Assembly (NCBI GenBank): GCA_964547485.1
Contig: CAZJNU010000003.1
Coordinates: forward strand, 31,053 to 95,052
Source of the DNA: JACJWR01 sp964547485
Lineage (GTDB): Bacteria; Actinomycetota; Actinomycetes; S36-B12; UBA10799
Reading direction: 5' to 3'
Length of the DNA: 64,000 nucleotides
In this document: piece by piece, positions 50,388 through 60,232 of the stretch
Numbering within the stretch: position 1 is the first letter of the stretch
Layout: each line of letters begins with the position of its first letter
Made by a program: the position numbers and the translations under genes
Notes under the pieces: generated by a model
Told to the model about the DNA's origin: nothing
Database searches by the model: none
Seen by the model: only the letters and a program-made list of their open reading frames with translations

Positions 50388-53300
50388 GATCCGCCCCCGA
50401 CCTCGGCGCCACGGCCCGCCGGCATTGCCGGGCAGACGCGGCTAAACGCACAGGTCCGGCAGGCGGGACCGGGCAGCGCGACGACTCCCTCGGCACGGAT
50501 CACATCCTCAACCTGATGGATCTGCTCGCGCAACGGCTCCGAGTCCTGCAGCTTGGACTGGCCGCGCACCTTCGGCAGTGCCGAACCCTTACCGCCCTCG
50601 ACGCCGAGATAGACCAGCTGGCCGCCAGCTGGCGTGATCTCGTCGGCCCCATCGAGCTCTAGCGCCAACTGGTACACCCCCAACTGCACATTTGACTCAG
50701 CCTCGGCAACACCCGTCACCGTGGCACCGGTCTTGAAATCGACGACGTGCCCACCCCCGGTGGAGTCGGTGACTACCAGGTCGATCGAACCGCGCATCTC
50801 CACCCCGCCGTCGGGTGAGCCAAGTTGGAAGGTGAAGGGCCGTTCCGTCTCGGTTCGACCAGTGATCGACTGGGCTCGCCAGGCGAGGAACCGATCCAAC
50901 GCCTCGACCGCGCGTTGCCGATCCTGATCGGACTGCCAGCCGGCCTCGAACGGCAACTCGTCCCACACCTCGTCGAGCACCGCCACCGTTGCCGCGGTGT
51001 CCGGCTCAACCTCACCGTCGATGACACCGGCGACGACAGCGTGCAGGATAGAACCGAACCCGAGCCGGGAATCACGACGCTCGCCCGCGGCAGCGCGACG
51101 GTCCAGGAACCACCGCAGCGGACACTCGCGCGCTGCGGTGACCGCAGTCGCCGACAGCGTCACAGGTTCGGCTGCGGCCACCAGCGGCTGCGGAGCCACG
51201 GTCAGTGAGCGGATTCCCCACCACCTGCGCGGGTCTGCCGCAGCTGTCAGCCCCCGCTCGCCGTCGAGACCTGCGAGCCTTACCAACCGTTCGGCCGCGG
51301 CGGCCCTGAGGTCAGGCGAGGACTCAGGGTCCATCAGGGCAGTGCGCAAGGATGCCGTCAGTGCGGCCGGGGTGAGGCGGCTGGGCGCGTGATGGGCCGA
51401 CAGCGCCTCCGCCGCGACAACGATGTCATACTCCTCGGGCTCCGAACCAGCTCTGACTTCGTCGATGAAGAGCGAAGGTTGCGGCTGGTCGGGTAACTGC
51501 GACTCGACACAGCTGATGACCAATCGATTGCGGGCCCTGGTCGCGGCAACGAATGCCAGCCGCCGCTCATCGTCAAGGACCTGGCGGCGGGTCAGCGGCT
51601 CCTCCACTCCACCGACACCCAGCCGATCGGCTTGCAGCAGAGAGCTGGACGTCCGCAGATCCGGCCACAGGTCCTGCTGCATCCCGACAAGCACCACCAA
51701 CGGCCATTCGCCGCCCTTGGCTCGATGAACCGTCAACAGCCGGACGGCATCCCGATGGAACGTGCCGTCGGCCGGCCGGGACGCAGGGATCTGCTGGTTG
51801 CGCAGACTGGTCACGACGTCCGTTGCGCCCGAGCCGGGAGGGAGCCGCGCGGCCAAGTCGAACAGCGCGACCACCGAGTCCAACACCCGGTCTGCCTCGC
51901 GGCCGGCGCTGCCGCCGGCGAGGGCGCGGTTGCGGAGTTCGGTCGCCCACATCCCGTTACCTGGGCGAGGCAGGGACCATAGCGCCCAGAGTTGATCGCG
52001 CACTGGCCGGTGGATGTCCGCGCGAAGGGCGCTCAACACGTCCAGAATCGGATCCAGTCGTTCCCGTAGGTCCTCTGGTAGCGCCGCCAGCGGAGCCCCT
52101 GGGTCGGCCATCAACTCCCGGAGAAGTTCCGCCGACGGGCGCGGGCCGCGTCCCTCTGCCCGGGCCGCGGATTTGTCGAAAACCCGCAGTGCACGTGACA
52201 GCCGGCGCACATCCAGGGCGTGCAGGCCCACCAGCGAGGACCCGAGGAAGGTCTGCACCTCATCCGCGGACACTCGATCCGGTTGATGGGCAAGTTGCAG
52301 TCCCACCAACAACGGCGCAAGCGCTGGATCCTGACCCAGCGGGATGTCGCTGGCCGGGATTTCCACTGGCACACCTGCAGTTGCCAGGGCACGTTGTAGC
52401 CGAGGTAGGTCGATCACCGCCGACCGAACCAGGACCGCCATATCCGACCAGGCCATCGGGGCATCCGCAGCCAGGTGGGCACGTCGGAGCAGATCCGCGA
52501 TCCCGTCTGCCTGCAACGCATCGCTGTCAAACGCCAGCAACTCCACCTTCCCCGGCGGGCCGGTGCAGTCGGGCGATCGATGCCTGCTGCGGATGTGACC
52601 CGGCAGGGTACCCAACCCCACCTGCGAGATCCACCTGTCCGCGACTGCCCGGATCTCCGGGCCGAATCTCCGGGTTCGGCGCAGCACGGTGACTGGAGCG
52701 GGTTGGCCGTCGGCGGTGGGGAAGTCAGCCGGGAAGTTCAGTAGCCCCCGAACGTCCGCGCCCCGGAAGCGGTAGATGGCCTGGTCCGGGTCACCGACCG
52801 CAACCAGACTCGTAGACGGGATAGTCAGTGCCTGCAGCAGGGCAACCTGCGCTGGGTCCGTGTCCTGGTACTCATCGACGTAAATCGCCCGATACCGGCC
52901 GCGCAGCTCCGGTGTGGCCAACACCATCGCCCGGGCTCGATGGACCACCTCCGAGTAGTCGACGGCGCCTTGCATATCGAGGACGGTCAGATACTCATCG
53001 AAGAACTCCGCCGCGGCCGACCAGTCAGTCAAGCGGTTTGCCTCGGCGACGGCCGCGAACTCGTCCGGTTCCATCCCACGTCCTCGGACCGCCGACATCA
53101 GGGCGCGCAACTCCCTCGACATACCCGCCGTGGCCAGCGCCGGCCGCAACCGCCCCGGCCAACGCGTGGAGCCAGCCTCGCGCTCCCCGGCCAACAGTTC
53201 ACGTATCACCAGATCCTGCTCAGGTCCGGACAGCAACCGCCACGGAGTTGTCTCCGGATCGCCCCCGCTGCGCAGAAGTTGCCAACCGTACGAGTGGAAT

Positions 53301-53602
53301 GTGGCCACGGTGGGGATCGGGACGGTGTCGAGCCGGGCCGCGATCCGGGCCCGTAGATCCACGGCGGCGGCCCTGCCGAAGGTGAGCACCAGCACGTCTG
53401 CGGATGGAATCGGATCCGCCCCGGTGAGGCGGCCGGAGACCGCCTCGACGATGGTCGTCGTCTTCCCGGTACCAGGACCAGCGAGCACGAGCAACGGACC
53501 CTGCCGGTGATCCACCACGAATTGCTGATCCGGGTCTAGTTCGACCGCGGCATCGGCTCGGGGTCGGCGCCGCAATCGCACCCGGTGTTGGTCGATGGAC
53601 AT
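50384..53602 (-). CDS. adnA: AdnA-type helicase-nuclease subunit
   Basis: ATG 53602 (MSIDQHRVRL) gives 1072 residues; GTG/ATG codons up to 53647 would overlap the divergent gene region. Motifs: LAGPGTGKTTTIVEA (Walker A), VDEYQDTDPAQVALL, GDPDQAIYRFRGAD and LLTVHRAKGGEWPLVVLV. The C-terminal nuclease shows GSILHAVVAG, GSIDLVVTDS and VVDFKTG. Cysteines at CPLRWFLDR and CRTCAFSRVC form the four-Cys Fe-S cluster pattern of AddB/AdnA-like nucleases. It is coupled by a 4-bp overlap to adnB. The partner order matches Rv3202c-Rv3201c. Confidence 0.92.
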   Translation of the reverse strand: MSIDQHRVRLRRRPRADAAVELDPDQQFVVDHRQGPLLVLAGPGTGKTTTIVEAVSGRLTGADPIPSADVLVLTFGRAAAVDLRARIAARLDTVPIPTVATFHSYGWQLLRSGGDPETTPWRLLSGPEQDLVIRELLAGEREAGSTRWPGRLRPALATAGMSRELRALMSAVRGRGMEPDEFAAVAEANRLTDWSAAAEFFDEYLTVLDMQGAVDYSEVVHRARAMVLATPELRGRYRAIYVDEYQDTDPAQVALLQALTIPSTSLVAVGDPDQAIYRFRGADVRGLLNFPADFPTADGQPAPVTVLRRTRRFGPEIRAVADRWISQVGLGTLPGHIRSRHRSPDCTGPPGKVELLAFDSDALQADGIADLLRRAHLAADAPMAWSDMAVLVRSAVIDLPRLQRALATAGVPVEIPASDIPLGQDPALAPLLVGLQLAHQPDRVSADEVQTFLGSSLVGLHALDVRRLSRALRVFDKSAARAEGRGPRPSAELLRELMADPGAPLAALPEDLRERLDPILDVLSALRADIHRPVRDQLWALWSLPRPGNGMWATELRNRALAGGSAGREADRVLDSVVALFDLAARLPPGSGATDVVTSLRNQQIPASRPADGTFHRDAVRLLTVHRAKGGEWPLVVLVGMQQDLWPDLRTSSSLLQADRLGVGGVEEPLTRRQVLDDERRLAFVAATRARNRLVISCVESQLPDQPQPSLFIDEVRAGSEPEEYDIVVAAEALSAHHAPSRLTPAALTASLRTALMDPESSPDLRAAAAERLVRLAGLDGERGLTAAADPRRWWGIRSLTVAPQPLVAAAEPVTLSATAVTAARECPLRWFLDRRAAAGERRDSRLGFGSILHAVVAGVIDGEVEPDTAATVAVLDEVWDELPFEAGWQSDQDRQRAVEALDRFLAWRAQSITGRTETERPFTFQLGSPDGGVEMRGSIDLVVTDSTGGGHVVDFKTGATVTGVAEAESNVQLGVYQLALELDGADEITPAGGQLVYLGVEGGKGSALPKVRGQSKLQDSEPLREQIHQVEDVIRAEGVVALPGPACRTCAFSRVCPAMPAGRGAEVGGGS

Positions 53603-53663
53603 ACCGATATCGAACCAGCCAGGTACGACATTATGTGCGGGCGACATCTGCGACTATTCGAGG

Positions 53664-56306
53664 GTGAGTTCAGGGCAGTCGGGACAGGTGGAGCGAGGCG
53701 ACGGGTTGCGCGGCAGCGCTCCCGACGTCCAGCTGCCGCCAGCCCACCCTGTGGACGCGCCCCCGATGAAGTTTCCGCCGTCCCCTGGCGAACCGACTAT
53801 TCCGCTGGACCTCTCGGATACCCGGGTGATTCCGACACAGACCCCGGGCGAGCCGGCTGTGGCTGTGGAGCCGTCGGCGGCCGAACCTGACGCCGGGCCG
53901 CAGGACCCCGACTCAACCGCGACCGGCGGGCACAGGTTCTCCTCCGATGCGACCGTCGTCATCGAAGGAGACATCGCACCCAAGCGGCTGCGCAGACCCG
54001 GCGATCTACTGCGACTGGTGGTCTCGCTGCTGGCAGCCGCGACGATACTGCTCGTCTCCTACGTCGCCTCGGGAACGACCTCCGGGCTCGACCAGGACCT
54101 CAGCCTCGCGTCCACCAGACTGCCCGCATTCGTGCTCAGCGTGACCCGCACGATCGGCCTCATCGGTCTGCTGGGCCTGCCGGTCGGGGTCAGCATCTTC
54201 CTGCTGACCCGCAAACGGGGCCGTCAACTGATCGACGCCCTCTCCGCGTTGGTTCTGACCCTGCTGTTGGTTCTGATCCTGAACACTGTGATCCACAACT
54301 TCGGCTCCCCCCAGCTATTGCAGGCTCTGACCGGCCGGTCCGCGCCCAGCGATGTCATCGCGATCAACGCCCTCATCTCCGCGCTCACCGCGTTCATCAC
54401 GGTGGCTCGGCTGATCGAGCGGCCCCGACTGGCGGTGGCTGCAATCGCCACCATCAGCGCGATCGTGATCGCCAACATCGTCGGCGGCACCATGATCGCC
54501 GCAGCCTGTGCAATCAGCATCCTGCTCGGCTGGGCCTTCGGCTTGCTGGTCCGGTACGTCCGCGGAACACCGACTACCCGACCGTCCGGGCTCGATGTGG
54601 CCAATTCGATGGAACGTTCCGGGTTCCCACTGACGGTGTTGCGGGCCAGTTCACTGACCCGCGGGGGCCGTCAGTACACGGCGACGACTCGGTCCGGTCA
54701 GCGCCTCGACGTGCTCGTACTGGACCGGGATTTGGAAGGGGCTGGCCTGCTGCCGGCAGCGTGGCGCAGCATCCGTATCCGGGAAGATGACGGCGGCAGC
54801 GGCGTCACCATGCGACGACGGCTGGAGCGCGGTTCGCTGCAGGCGTACGCCTCGCAGGTGGCAGGCGCACCCTGCCCGCACCTGCTCGCGGTCAGCCAGG
54901 TGGGGCACGATGCCACCCTGATGGCGTTCGAGACGATCGACGGCGAACCATTTGCCGGTATCGGCGACGACCTGCGCGACGGCGATCTGGATCGGGCGTG
55001 GGCCGGATTGAAGCGGCTCCAGGACGCCGACGTCTCGCACCGAACCCTATCTGCCAACAACATCCTGCGTGATCCCAACGGCGGCGTCTGGCTGATCAAC
55101 GGCGAGGAGGGGTCTGTCGCCGCAAGCGACCTGGCCCTGCGGCTGGATCTCGCAGAGATGCTGTGCACCCAGGCTCTGTTGACCGATGCCGACACAGCCA
55201 TCGCGGCCGGTATCCGGGTGCTCGGCGTCGACCGGTTGATGCGGGCGCTGCCAGCCTTGCAACCGGTCGCGCTGTCCCCTGCGACCCGGCACGCAATCCG
55301 GAAGCGCAAGGACCTGCTCGGCAAACTCAGGGATAAGCTGCTGGAGGCGAACCCTGGCGCGGAGCCCGAGCAGGTGCAGATTGAGCGGCTGAAGCCGCGC
55401 ACCCTGTTCACCATCATCGCCGGCACCGTCGCCGCGTACTTCCTGCTGACATCGCTAGCGTCTGTCAACCTGGCTCAGTTGGTCTCCGATGCCGACTGGA
55501 CCTGGGTCATCCCCGGTCTGCTGCTGTCGGCGGCCACCTACGTCGGGGCTGCGATGTCGCTGTCGGGATTCGTACCCGAGAAACTGCACCTGATCCGCAC
55601 CATGCTCGCTCAGCTCGCGGCGAGTTTCGCGACCCTAGTGTCCCCACCGACGCTCGGCGCAGTGGCGGTGAACGTGCGCTACCTGCAGCGGGCCAACGTC
55701 CATCCTGCGCTCGCCGCAGCCAGCGTGGCGGTCTCGCAGGTGATGGCCTTCATCTTCCACCTGCTGCTGCTGCTCGGTTTCGGCCTACTCGCCGGCACCC
55801 AGCGGGAGGTGGGCATCTCGGTGCCCAGCTGGTTCTACATCGGGGCGGCCATCATCGTCGCGCTCTTGGTGCTCGCCATTGCGCTGCCCTGGTCACGTCA
55901 CAAACTGCGGGACCGGGTGCAACCGATCCTGCGTCAAGTCGGTCCCCGCTTCCTGACCCTGACCCAGCGGCCGGCGAAACTGGCGGAGGGAATCGGCGGC
56001 ATCCTGATCCTGAACATCGGCTACTGCATCTGCCTCTACACCTGCGTTCGGGCCTTCGGCGGGGATGCGTCGTGGGCAGCTGTGGCAGTGGTCTACCTTG
56101 CCGGCGCCACCATCGGGCAGGCTGCACCGACACCCGGCGGCCTCGGCGCGGTGGAGGCCGCACTCTCGGTTGGCCTCACCGGTATCGGAGTCGAGCCAAG
56201 TATCGCGGTCTCGTCTTCCCTGCTCTTCCGCGTACTGACGTTCTGGCTACCCACCGTGCCGGGCTGGTTCTCCTTCAACTGGATGCAGAAGAAGGGCTAC
56301 CTCTGA
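53664..56306 (+). CDS. Membrane pseudokinase with MprF/AglD-like flippase domain
   Basis: GTG 53664 is a plausible start (880 residues); the first ~110 residues are Pro/Glu-rich and poorly constrained. Then come a bundle of ~6 TM segments, a kinase-like cytoplasmic domain (~310-570) and a C-terminal LPG-synthase-TM/UPF0104 domain of ~7 TM ending PTPGGLGAVEAALSVG ... VPGWFSFNW. The kinase part resembles ABC1/APH folds but its catalytic loop reads SHRTLSANNIL (Thr461 where Asp is expected) and the DFG position reads INGEEG (Asn479). It is thus probably a pseudokinase sensing domain controlling lipid flipping. Confidence 0.85.
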   Translation: MSSGQSGQVERGDGLRGSAPDVQLPPAHPVDAPPMKFPPSPGEPTIPLDLSDTRVIPTQTPGEPAVAVEPSAAEPDAGPQDPDSTATGGHRFSSDATVVIEGDIAPKRLRRPGDLLRLVVSLLAAATILLVSYVASGTTSGLDQDLSLASTRLPAFVLSVTRTIGLIGLLGLPVGVSIFLLTRKRGRQLIDALSALVLTLLLVLILNTVIHNFGSPQLLQALTGRSAPSDVIAINALISALTAFITVARLIERPRLAVAAIATISAIVIANIVGGTMIAAACAISILLGWAFGLLVRYVRGTPTTRPSGLDVANSMERSGFPLTVLRASSLTRGGRQYTATTRSGQRLDVLVLDRDLEGAGLLPAAWRSIRIREDDGGSGVTMRRRLERGSLQAYASQVAGAPCPHLLAVSQVGHDATLMAFETIDGEPFAGIGDDLRDGDLDRAWAGLKRLQDADVSHRTLSANNILRDPNGGVWLINGEEGSVAASDLALRLDLAEMLCTQALLTDADTAIAAGIRVLGVDRLMRALPALQPVALSPATRHAIRKRKDLLGKLRDKLLEANPGAEPEQVQIERLKPRTLFTIIAGTVAAYFLLTSLASVNLAQLVSDADWTWVIPGLLLSAATYVGAAMSLSGFVPEKLHLIRTMLAQLAASFATLVSPPTLGAVAVNVRYLQRANVHPALAAASVAVSQVMAFIFHLLLLLGFGLLAGTQREVGISVPSWFYIGAAIIVALLVLAIALPWSRHKLRDRVQPILRQVGPRFLTLTQRPAKLAEGIGGILILNIGYCICLYTCVRAFGGDASWAAVAVVYLAGATIGQAAPTPGGLGAVEAALSVGLTGIGVEPSIAVSSSLLFRVLTFWLPTVPGWFSFNWMQKKGYL

Positions 56307-57514
56307 CGCCGGTGGCGGAAGCTGGCTGCCGCCCGGGCCTTCTTCCGCCGACTGGTGAACAGCCAGAATCCGGCGAGCGCCACGATCACCGCGGTCACCC
56401 CGGCCAGGGTGGCCACCTTCGAGGCCGACGACGACTGGTCGGAATCCTGCCTGACGAACGCCACCGGTTCCTCTGCCATAGCTGAGGTGGCGGGCACAGC
56501 TTCGCCTGGTTCGGTCGTGGCGGGGTCGCCGATCCCACCCCCGATTTCGTCCGGAGTTCGGCCCTCCCCGGACGACTGGTCCTGGGCTGCGGGAGTCCCA
56601 ACCGCCGTTTGGCCAGGTTGCCCTGCGATCGCGCCAGCCTGCGCGCCTGCTCCTCCAGCTCCAGTCCCAATGCCCGACTCGATGGACTCGACAGTGGACT
56701 CCTCGCCGTACTGGCTGTCGTCGCCGGCCGGCACCTCCGCGGGGTCCTGTTCGGTGTTCGGCGCGGCGACGGCTGCTCCGCCAGGCTGGGTGGTCGTGGC
56801 CGGCGGTCTGGCCGCAACCGCGGGTGCGCGCGCGGGTTTCTTGGGCGGTACCGCGACCGGGGCGGGCACCGGCTTCCGGACGGGAGGTTTTGCCGGTGTC
56901 GCTGGGGTCGTCGTGACAGTCGTGGCACATTCGGTCTGCGGATATCCCGACAGCGCGCAGACCAGCCCATCCTTGGATCGGATTGATGTGGCGGCGGCCA
57001 ATACCTGCACCCCGTTGGCCGAGCTCGGCACCACCACACACGCCACCCGCGCCGGGGGTGGGGACTCGCCGCGAGGAGCCTCCGCCGCAGTACCGAAGTC
57101 GAGCACCACCGCGACCCGCTTCTGACCGCTCGGCGCGGACGTCAGATCGGGGCAGAGGGTGACCATATTCGCCTGTGTCCGAGGTGCACGGGCGGAGCTC
57201 GGACCGTCGCCGCTGATGGCAAACCGCCAACCTTCCACCGCCCCGTCCTTCGGCCGGGTCGAGGGGGCACCCATCGATGCGTAGGTCCAGCCGCCATCGG
57301 CCTGGCCCCACCAGTAGGACCAGTAACGATATGCCGACGACGCGGTCACGATCGAGGGTCCCGCCGCCGTCGGTGCAGCTGGAGTCGCCGGGACGCCCGG
57401 GTCGGTCACCGCCTGAGCGACCCCCGGCAACACCGCAAGTCCGGTAACCAGCGCGAGCACGACTGCGGCGGCGGTCCGATAGGTGAGCCGGCGTCGAGTC
57501 GCTGTCGCGGTCAT
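56297..57514 (-). CDS. SCO2322 family secreted protein
   Basis: 405 residues. Signal peptide ~1-35 (AAAVVLALVTGLAVLPGVAQA). The domain YRYWSYWWGQADGGWTYASMG and GWRFAISGDGP is the SCO2322 signature. A conserved DGLVCALSGYPQTEC follows, then a long Pro/Ala/Gly/Gln-rich stalk and one C-terminal TM helix (VATLAGVTAVIVALAGFWLF) with a basic tail. It is therefore anchored with its main domain outside. The family sits with ECF transporters and toroid proteins in Streptomyces. Its start overlaps the stop of the toroid gene and its end overlaps the convergent flippase gene by 10 bp. Cobalamin handling is inferred from the riboswitch. Confidence 0.88.
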   Translation of the reverse strand: MTATATRRRLTYRTAAAVVLALVTGLAVLPGVAQAVTDPGVPATPAAPTAAGPSIVTASSAYRYWSYWWGQADGGWTYASMGAPSTRPKDGAVEGWRFAISGDGPSSARAPRTQANMVTLCPDLTSAPSGQKRVAVVLDFGTAAEAPRGESPPPARVACVVVPSSANGVQVLAAATSIRSKDGLVCALSGYPQTECATTVTTTPATPAKPPVRKPVPAPVAVPPKKPARAPAVAARPPATTTQPGGAAVAAPNTEQDPAEVPAGDDSQYGEESTVESIESGIGTGAGGAGAQAGAIAGQPGQTAVGTPAAQDQSSGEGRTPDEIGGGIGDPATTEPGEAVPATSAMAEEPVAFVRQDSDQSSSASKVATLAGVTAVIVALAGFWLFTSRRKKARAAASFRHRRQR

Positions 57515-58728
57515 CAGGGACGCCGGGTCTGCTGCAACCTGTTCACCAGGTTCACGCCACCGAACGCCGAGGGATTGGCGCCGCCTTGTCGGGCCGTCAG
57601 CGCCAGCAGCGCCAACCGGCCGGCATCGTCAGTGGCCTTGCCATTGACGCTGGACCGGACGTAGCCGCCCGCGAGCTTCGCCAACTTCGCCAACGACGCC
57701 CGCACCACCCAGGTACTGGACCCGGAGGCGGCCACCGCCAGCGCCGCGTAGGCGGTGTTGCCAATACTTGCCGCGGTCGGGTCCCAGGGGTCGGGCAGGA
57801 GTCCCTTGTTCGCCTGCAACTTGTCGGCCAGGTAGTTCACCGCGAGCGCGGTCGGCTGCCTGTTGATCCCGACACAATTGCCACCGGCAGCTCGGGCCGT
57901 GAACGGACGCGCAACCGGCAAAACGGCCGCCCCCGCACCTTGTCTGCGAACCAAGCCGATCAATCCCAGCGCTGCCTGTGCGGTCGCAAGGTCGTCAGCA
58001 CCACCGCCCGCTTGGTAGGCGACTCCTCCCCTCTGACCTATCGGAGTGCTGCAACCGGACTGCAAAGAGACCAACGTGTGGATACCCGAGCGATTCCCGC
58101 GGGAGCGCACCGCTGCGGGCTGCAGACCGCTGGCCCGCAGCGCCAACATCACCAGACCGGTCGAGTTGGCGTCACTGGCGACACCCGCCGAGGGGTAGTA
58201 GGCCCAACCGCCATCGAGGTTCTGTCGGGCTCGCAACCAGGCGGCGCCACGGTTGGCGGCTGGCCGCTGATCGACCGCATTCAATGCCGCCACCGCGAGT
58301 GCTGTCGAGTTGGTATCGGAGCCCGAGTAGGTGGTGTTGTCGGGCTTGCTGCAGGGGATCGCTCGGTTCGGGCGGTAGGCCATGAAGGAGCCGTCGGCGC
58401 ACTGCTGTGCCCGGAGCCAAGCCACGGACTGGGGTGGGACTCGGGCCCCGGCCGCATCCAGGGCGAGGAGTGCCAGACCCTGTCGGAAGACGCCGTCATA
58501 GCTGGGGTCCTGGGCACCGAACAGGCCCGCGTCGGGGCCGGGCGCCGCAGCTGCGGGCGCGACGCCGGGAGCAGTTGGGGGCGCGATCGCAGCCGCCGGG
58601 ATGGTGGCCAGGCCCGCTGTCAGCCCCACCACGGCGACGCCTGCGACAGCACTTCTGAAGGCCGCCCGGCGCGGCCGCACTGACGGTAGCCGGTATGGGC
58701 TGGTCGTTGCGGAGGTCAATTTCGTCAC
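57514..58728 (-). CDS. Secreted alpha-alpha toroid (terpenoid cyclase/prenyltransferase-fold) protein, putative cobalamin binder
   Basis: GTG 58728, 404 residues. Signal peptide ~20-55. Repeats of the toroid fold: ALLALDAAG ... WLRAQQCADGSFMAYRPN, TALAVAALNAV ... WLRARQNLDGGWAYYPSAG, STGLVMLALRASGL, ATAQAALGLIGLV, and NTAYAALAVAASG. QxxDGSF/QNLDGGW motifs mark prenyltransferase/squalene-cyclase repeats. Vertebrate cobalamin carriers (intrinsic factor, transcobalamin) share this fold. A cobalamin riboswitch upstream makes B12 binding or uptake the likely role rather than terpene cyclisation. It is coupled to the SCO2322 gene. Confidence 0.85.
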   Translation of the reverse strand: MTKLTSATTSPYRLPSVRPRRAAFRSAVAGVAVVGLTAGLATIPAAAIAPPTAPGVAPAAAAPGPDAGLFGAQDPSYDGVFRQGLALLALDAAGARVPPQSVAWLRAQQCADGSFMAYRPNRAIPCSKPDNTTYSGSDTNSTALAVAALNAVDQRPAANRGAAWLRARQNLDGGWAYYPSAGVASDANSTGLVMLALRASGLQPAAVRSRGNRSGIHTLVSLQSGCSTPIGQRGGVAYQAGGGADDLATAQAALGLIGLVRRQGAGAAVLPVARPFTARAAGGNCVGINRQPTALAVNYLADKLQANKGLLPDPWDPTAASIGNTAYAALAVAASGSSTWVVRASLAKLAKLAGGYVRSSVNGKATDDAGRLALLALTARQGGANPSAFGGVNLVNRLQQTRRP

Positions 58729-58834
58729 TTCGGCTTCTTTCTCTGGCGGTCCGTGACGCAGCGCCGCAACCAGCCCAACGGGCTATCAGCGGGCCCCGTC
58801 CCGTACTCCTCGACGGACGTATGGAGCCGCTCGC

Positions 58835-59008
58835 AGCCACCAGGCATTTCGACTCGTCGCGCAACGGCGGTGTGCCGTCGGGCCTGCTGCGGCGTTCCCA
58901 CTACAGCATCGCGACCTACGATTGCGGGTCAGCGCCGGATTGCCACCGGCTTCCCCTGGTTCGTGCGTTCGCACGTGTCAGACGGTTGGCAACCAACGCG
59001 TCGGGCAC
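58835..59008 (-). promoter_or_regulatory. Cobalamin riboswitch
   Basis: In the minus-strand leader, 58935-58955 reads GGGAAGCCGGTGGCAATCCGG. It continues CGCTGACCCGCAATCGTAGG, close to the B12-element core (GGGAA-CCGGTG-ATCCGG-GC-G-CCCGCAACTGT). A closing element CGAGTC ... GCCTGG follows about 75 nt later, at 58857 to 58840. A 5' part with GGTTGCC lies near 58990-59000. Its end is about 100 nt before the toroid gene start. Binding of adenosylcobalamin or a related form would switch off the two secreted-protein genes. Confidence 0.85.
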
Positions 59009-59041
59009 GCATCTGGAAACTACCACTGACACCTTGCTGGA

Positions 59042-60232
59042 TCAGTAGATGGGCTTGTCCGGTTCGATCTGACTGACCCAGGCCACGACCCCGCCGCCGA
59101 CATGGATCGCATCGGAAAAGCCCGCCGATTTGACAGTGGCCAGCACCTCAGCTGAGCGTCCGCCGATCTTGCAGTAGAGGACGATCTGCCTGTCGTGCGG
59201 CAGCGTCTCCAGCGCCGTCCCATTGAGGAACTCACCCTTGGGGATGAGGACCGAGTCCGGGATGCTCACAATCTCGTATTCCGCCGGCTCCCGGACGTCG
59301 ATCAGCACGAAATCCCGCTCACCACGCGCCCGCTGCGCCAGCATCCCCGCCAGATCCTTCACCGAGATGGTGGCATCGCGGGCAGCTTCCGCCGCCTCCT
59401 CGGAGACGACACCGCAGAATGCGTCGTAGTCGATGAGCTCGGTGATGGTTGGGTGCTCCCCACAGATTTCGCAATTGGGATCTTTGCGCACCTTGACGGT
59501 GCGATAGGCCAGTTCCAGACCGTCGTACACGAGCAGCCGACCGACCAGCGGATCACCGATTCCGGCCAGCAGTTTGATCGCCTCGGTGGCCTGCACCGAG
59601 CCGATCGAGGCACACAGCACGCCCAGTACGCCACCTTCGGCACACGACGGCACCATCCCCGGCGGCGGCGGTTCCGGATATAGGCAGCGGTAGCACGGGC
59701 CATACTCCGCCCAGAACACCGACGCCTGCCCGTCGAACCGGTAGATCGACCCCCAGACGTACGGCTTGCCCAGCAGCACGCAGGCATCGTTGACGAGGTA
59801 GCGGGTGGCGAAGTTGTCGGTGCCGTCGACGATCAGGTCGTAGTCGGCGAAGATCGCCATCACATTCGTGGAGTCCAGCCGCTGCTCGTGCAGGATCACC
59901 TTGACGAAGGGGTTGATCTCAGCCACCGAATCGGCGGCGCTGCGAGCCTTGGATCGGCCGATATCGGACTGGCCGTGGATGATCTGGCGCTGCAGATTGG
60001 ACTCATCGACGGTGTCGAACTCCACGATCCCGATCGTGCCGACGCCCGCGGCCGCGAGGTACATCAAAGTCGGCGACCCCAGACCGCCGGCCCCGACTGC
60101 GAGCACCTTTGCATTCTTCAGTCGCTTCTGACCCGCCATTCCGACATCGGGAATGATCAGATGGCGACTGTAGCGACGCACCTCGTCGACAGTCAGGGTG
60201 TCGGCCGGATCGACCAGGGCTGGCAGAGACAC
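59042..60232 (-). CDS. moeZ: Adenylyltransferase/sulfurtransferase MoeZ
   Basis: GTG 60232 has GGAG 6 bp upstream and restores the family start (SLPALVDPADTLTVDEVRRYSRHLIIPDVG), so it is preferred to ATG 60259; 396 residues. ThiF/MoeB domain: VLAVGAGGLGSPTLMYLAAAGVG (nucleotide loop), DTVDESNLQRQ, GTDNFATRYLVND and the zinc cysteines CYRC ... CEIC. Rhodanese domain at ~285-390: LIDVREPAEYEI and active loop YCKIGGRSAEV. It activates sulfur carriers such as MoaD, CysO and ThiS for molybdopterin, cysteine and thiamine pathways. Counterpart of Rv3206c. Confidence 0.95.
   Translation of the reverse strand: MSLPALVDPADTLTVDEVRRYSRHLIIPDVGMAGQKRLKNAKVLAVGAGGLGSPTLMYLAAAGVGTIGIVEFDTVDESNLQRQIIHGQSDIGRSKARSAADSVAEINPFVKVILHEQRLDSTNVMAIFADYDLIVDGTDNFATRYLVNDACVLLGKPYVWGSIYRFDGQASVFWAEYGPCYRCLYPEPPPPGMVPSCAEGGVLGVLCASIGSVQATEAIKLLAGIGDPLVGRLLVYDGLELAYRTVKVRKDPNCEICGEHPTITELIDYDAFCGVVSEEAAEAARDATISVKDLAGMLAQRARGERDFVLIDVREPAEYEIVSIPDSVLIPKGEFLNGTALETLPHDRQIVLYCKIGGRSAEVLATVKSAGFSDAIHVGGGVVAWVSQIEPDKPIY

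Noticed and set aside
57514..58728. The toroid protein as a terpene cyclase or prenyltransferase
   Set aside because: It carries a signal peptide, lacks a DxDD-type cyclase motif in view, and is under a cobalamin riboswitch, so an exported binding protein is more likely.
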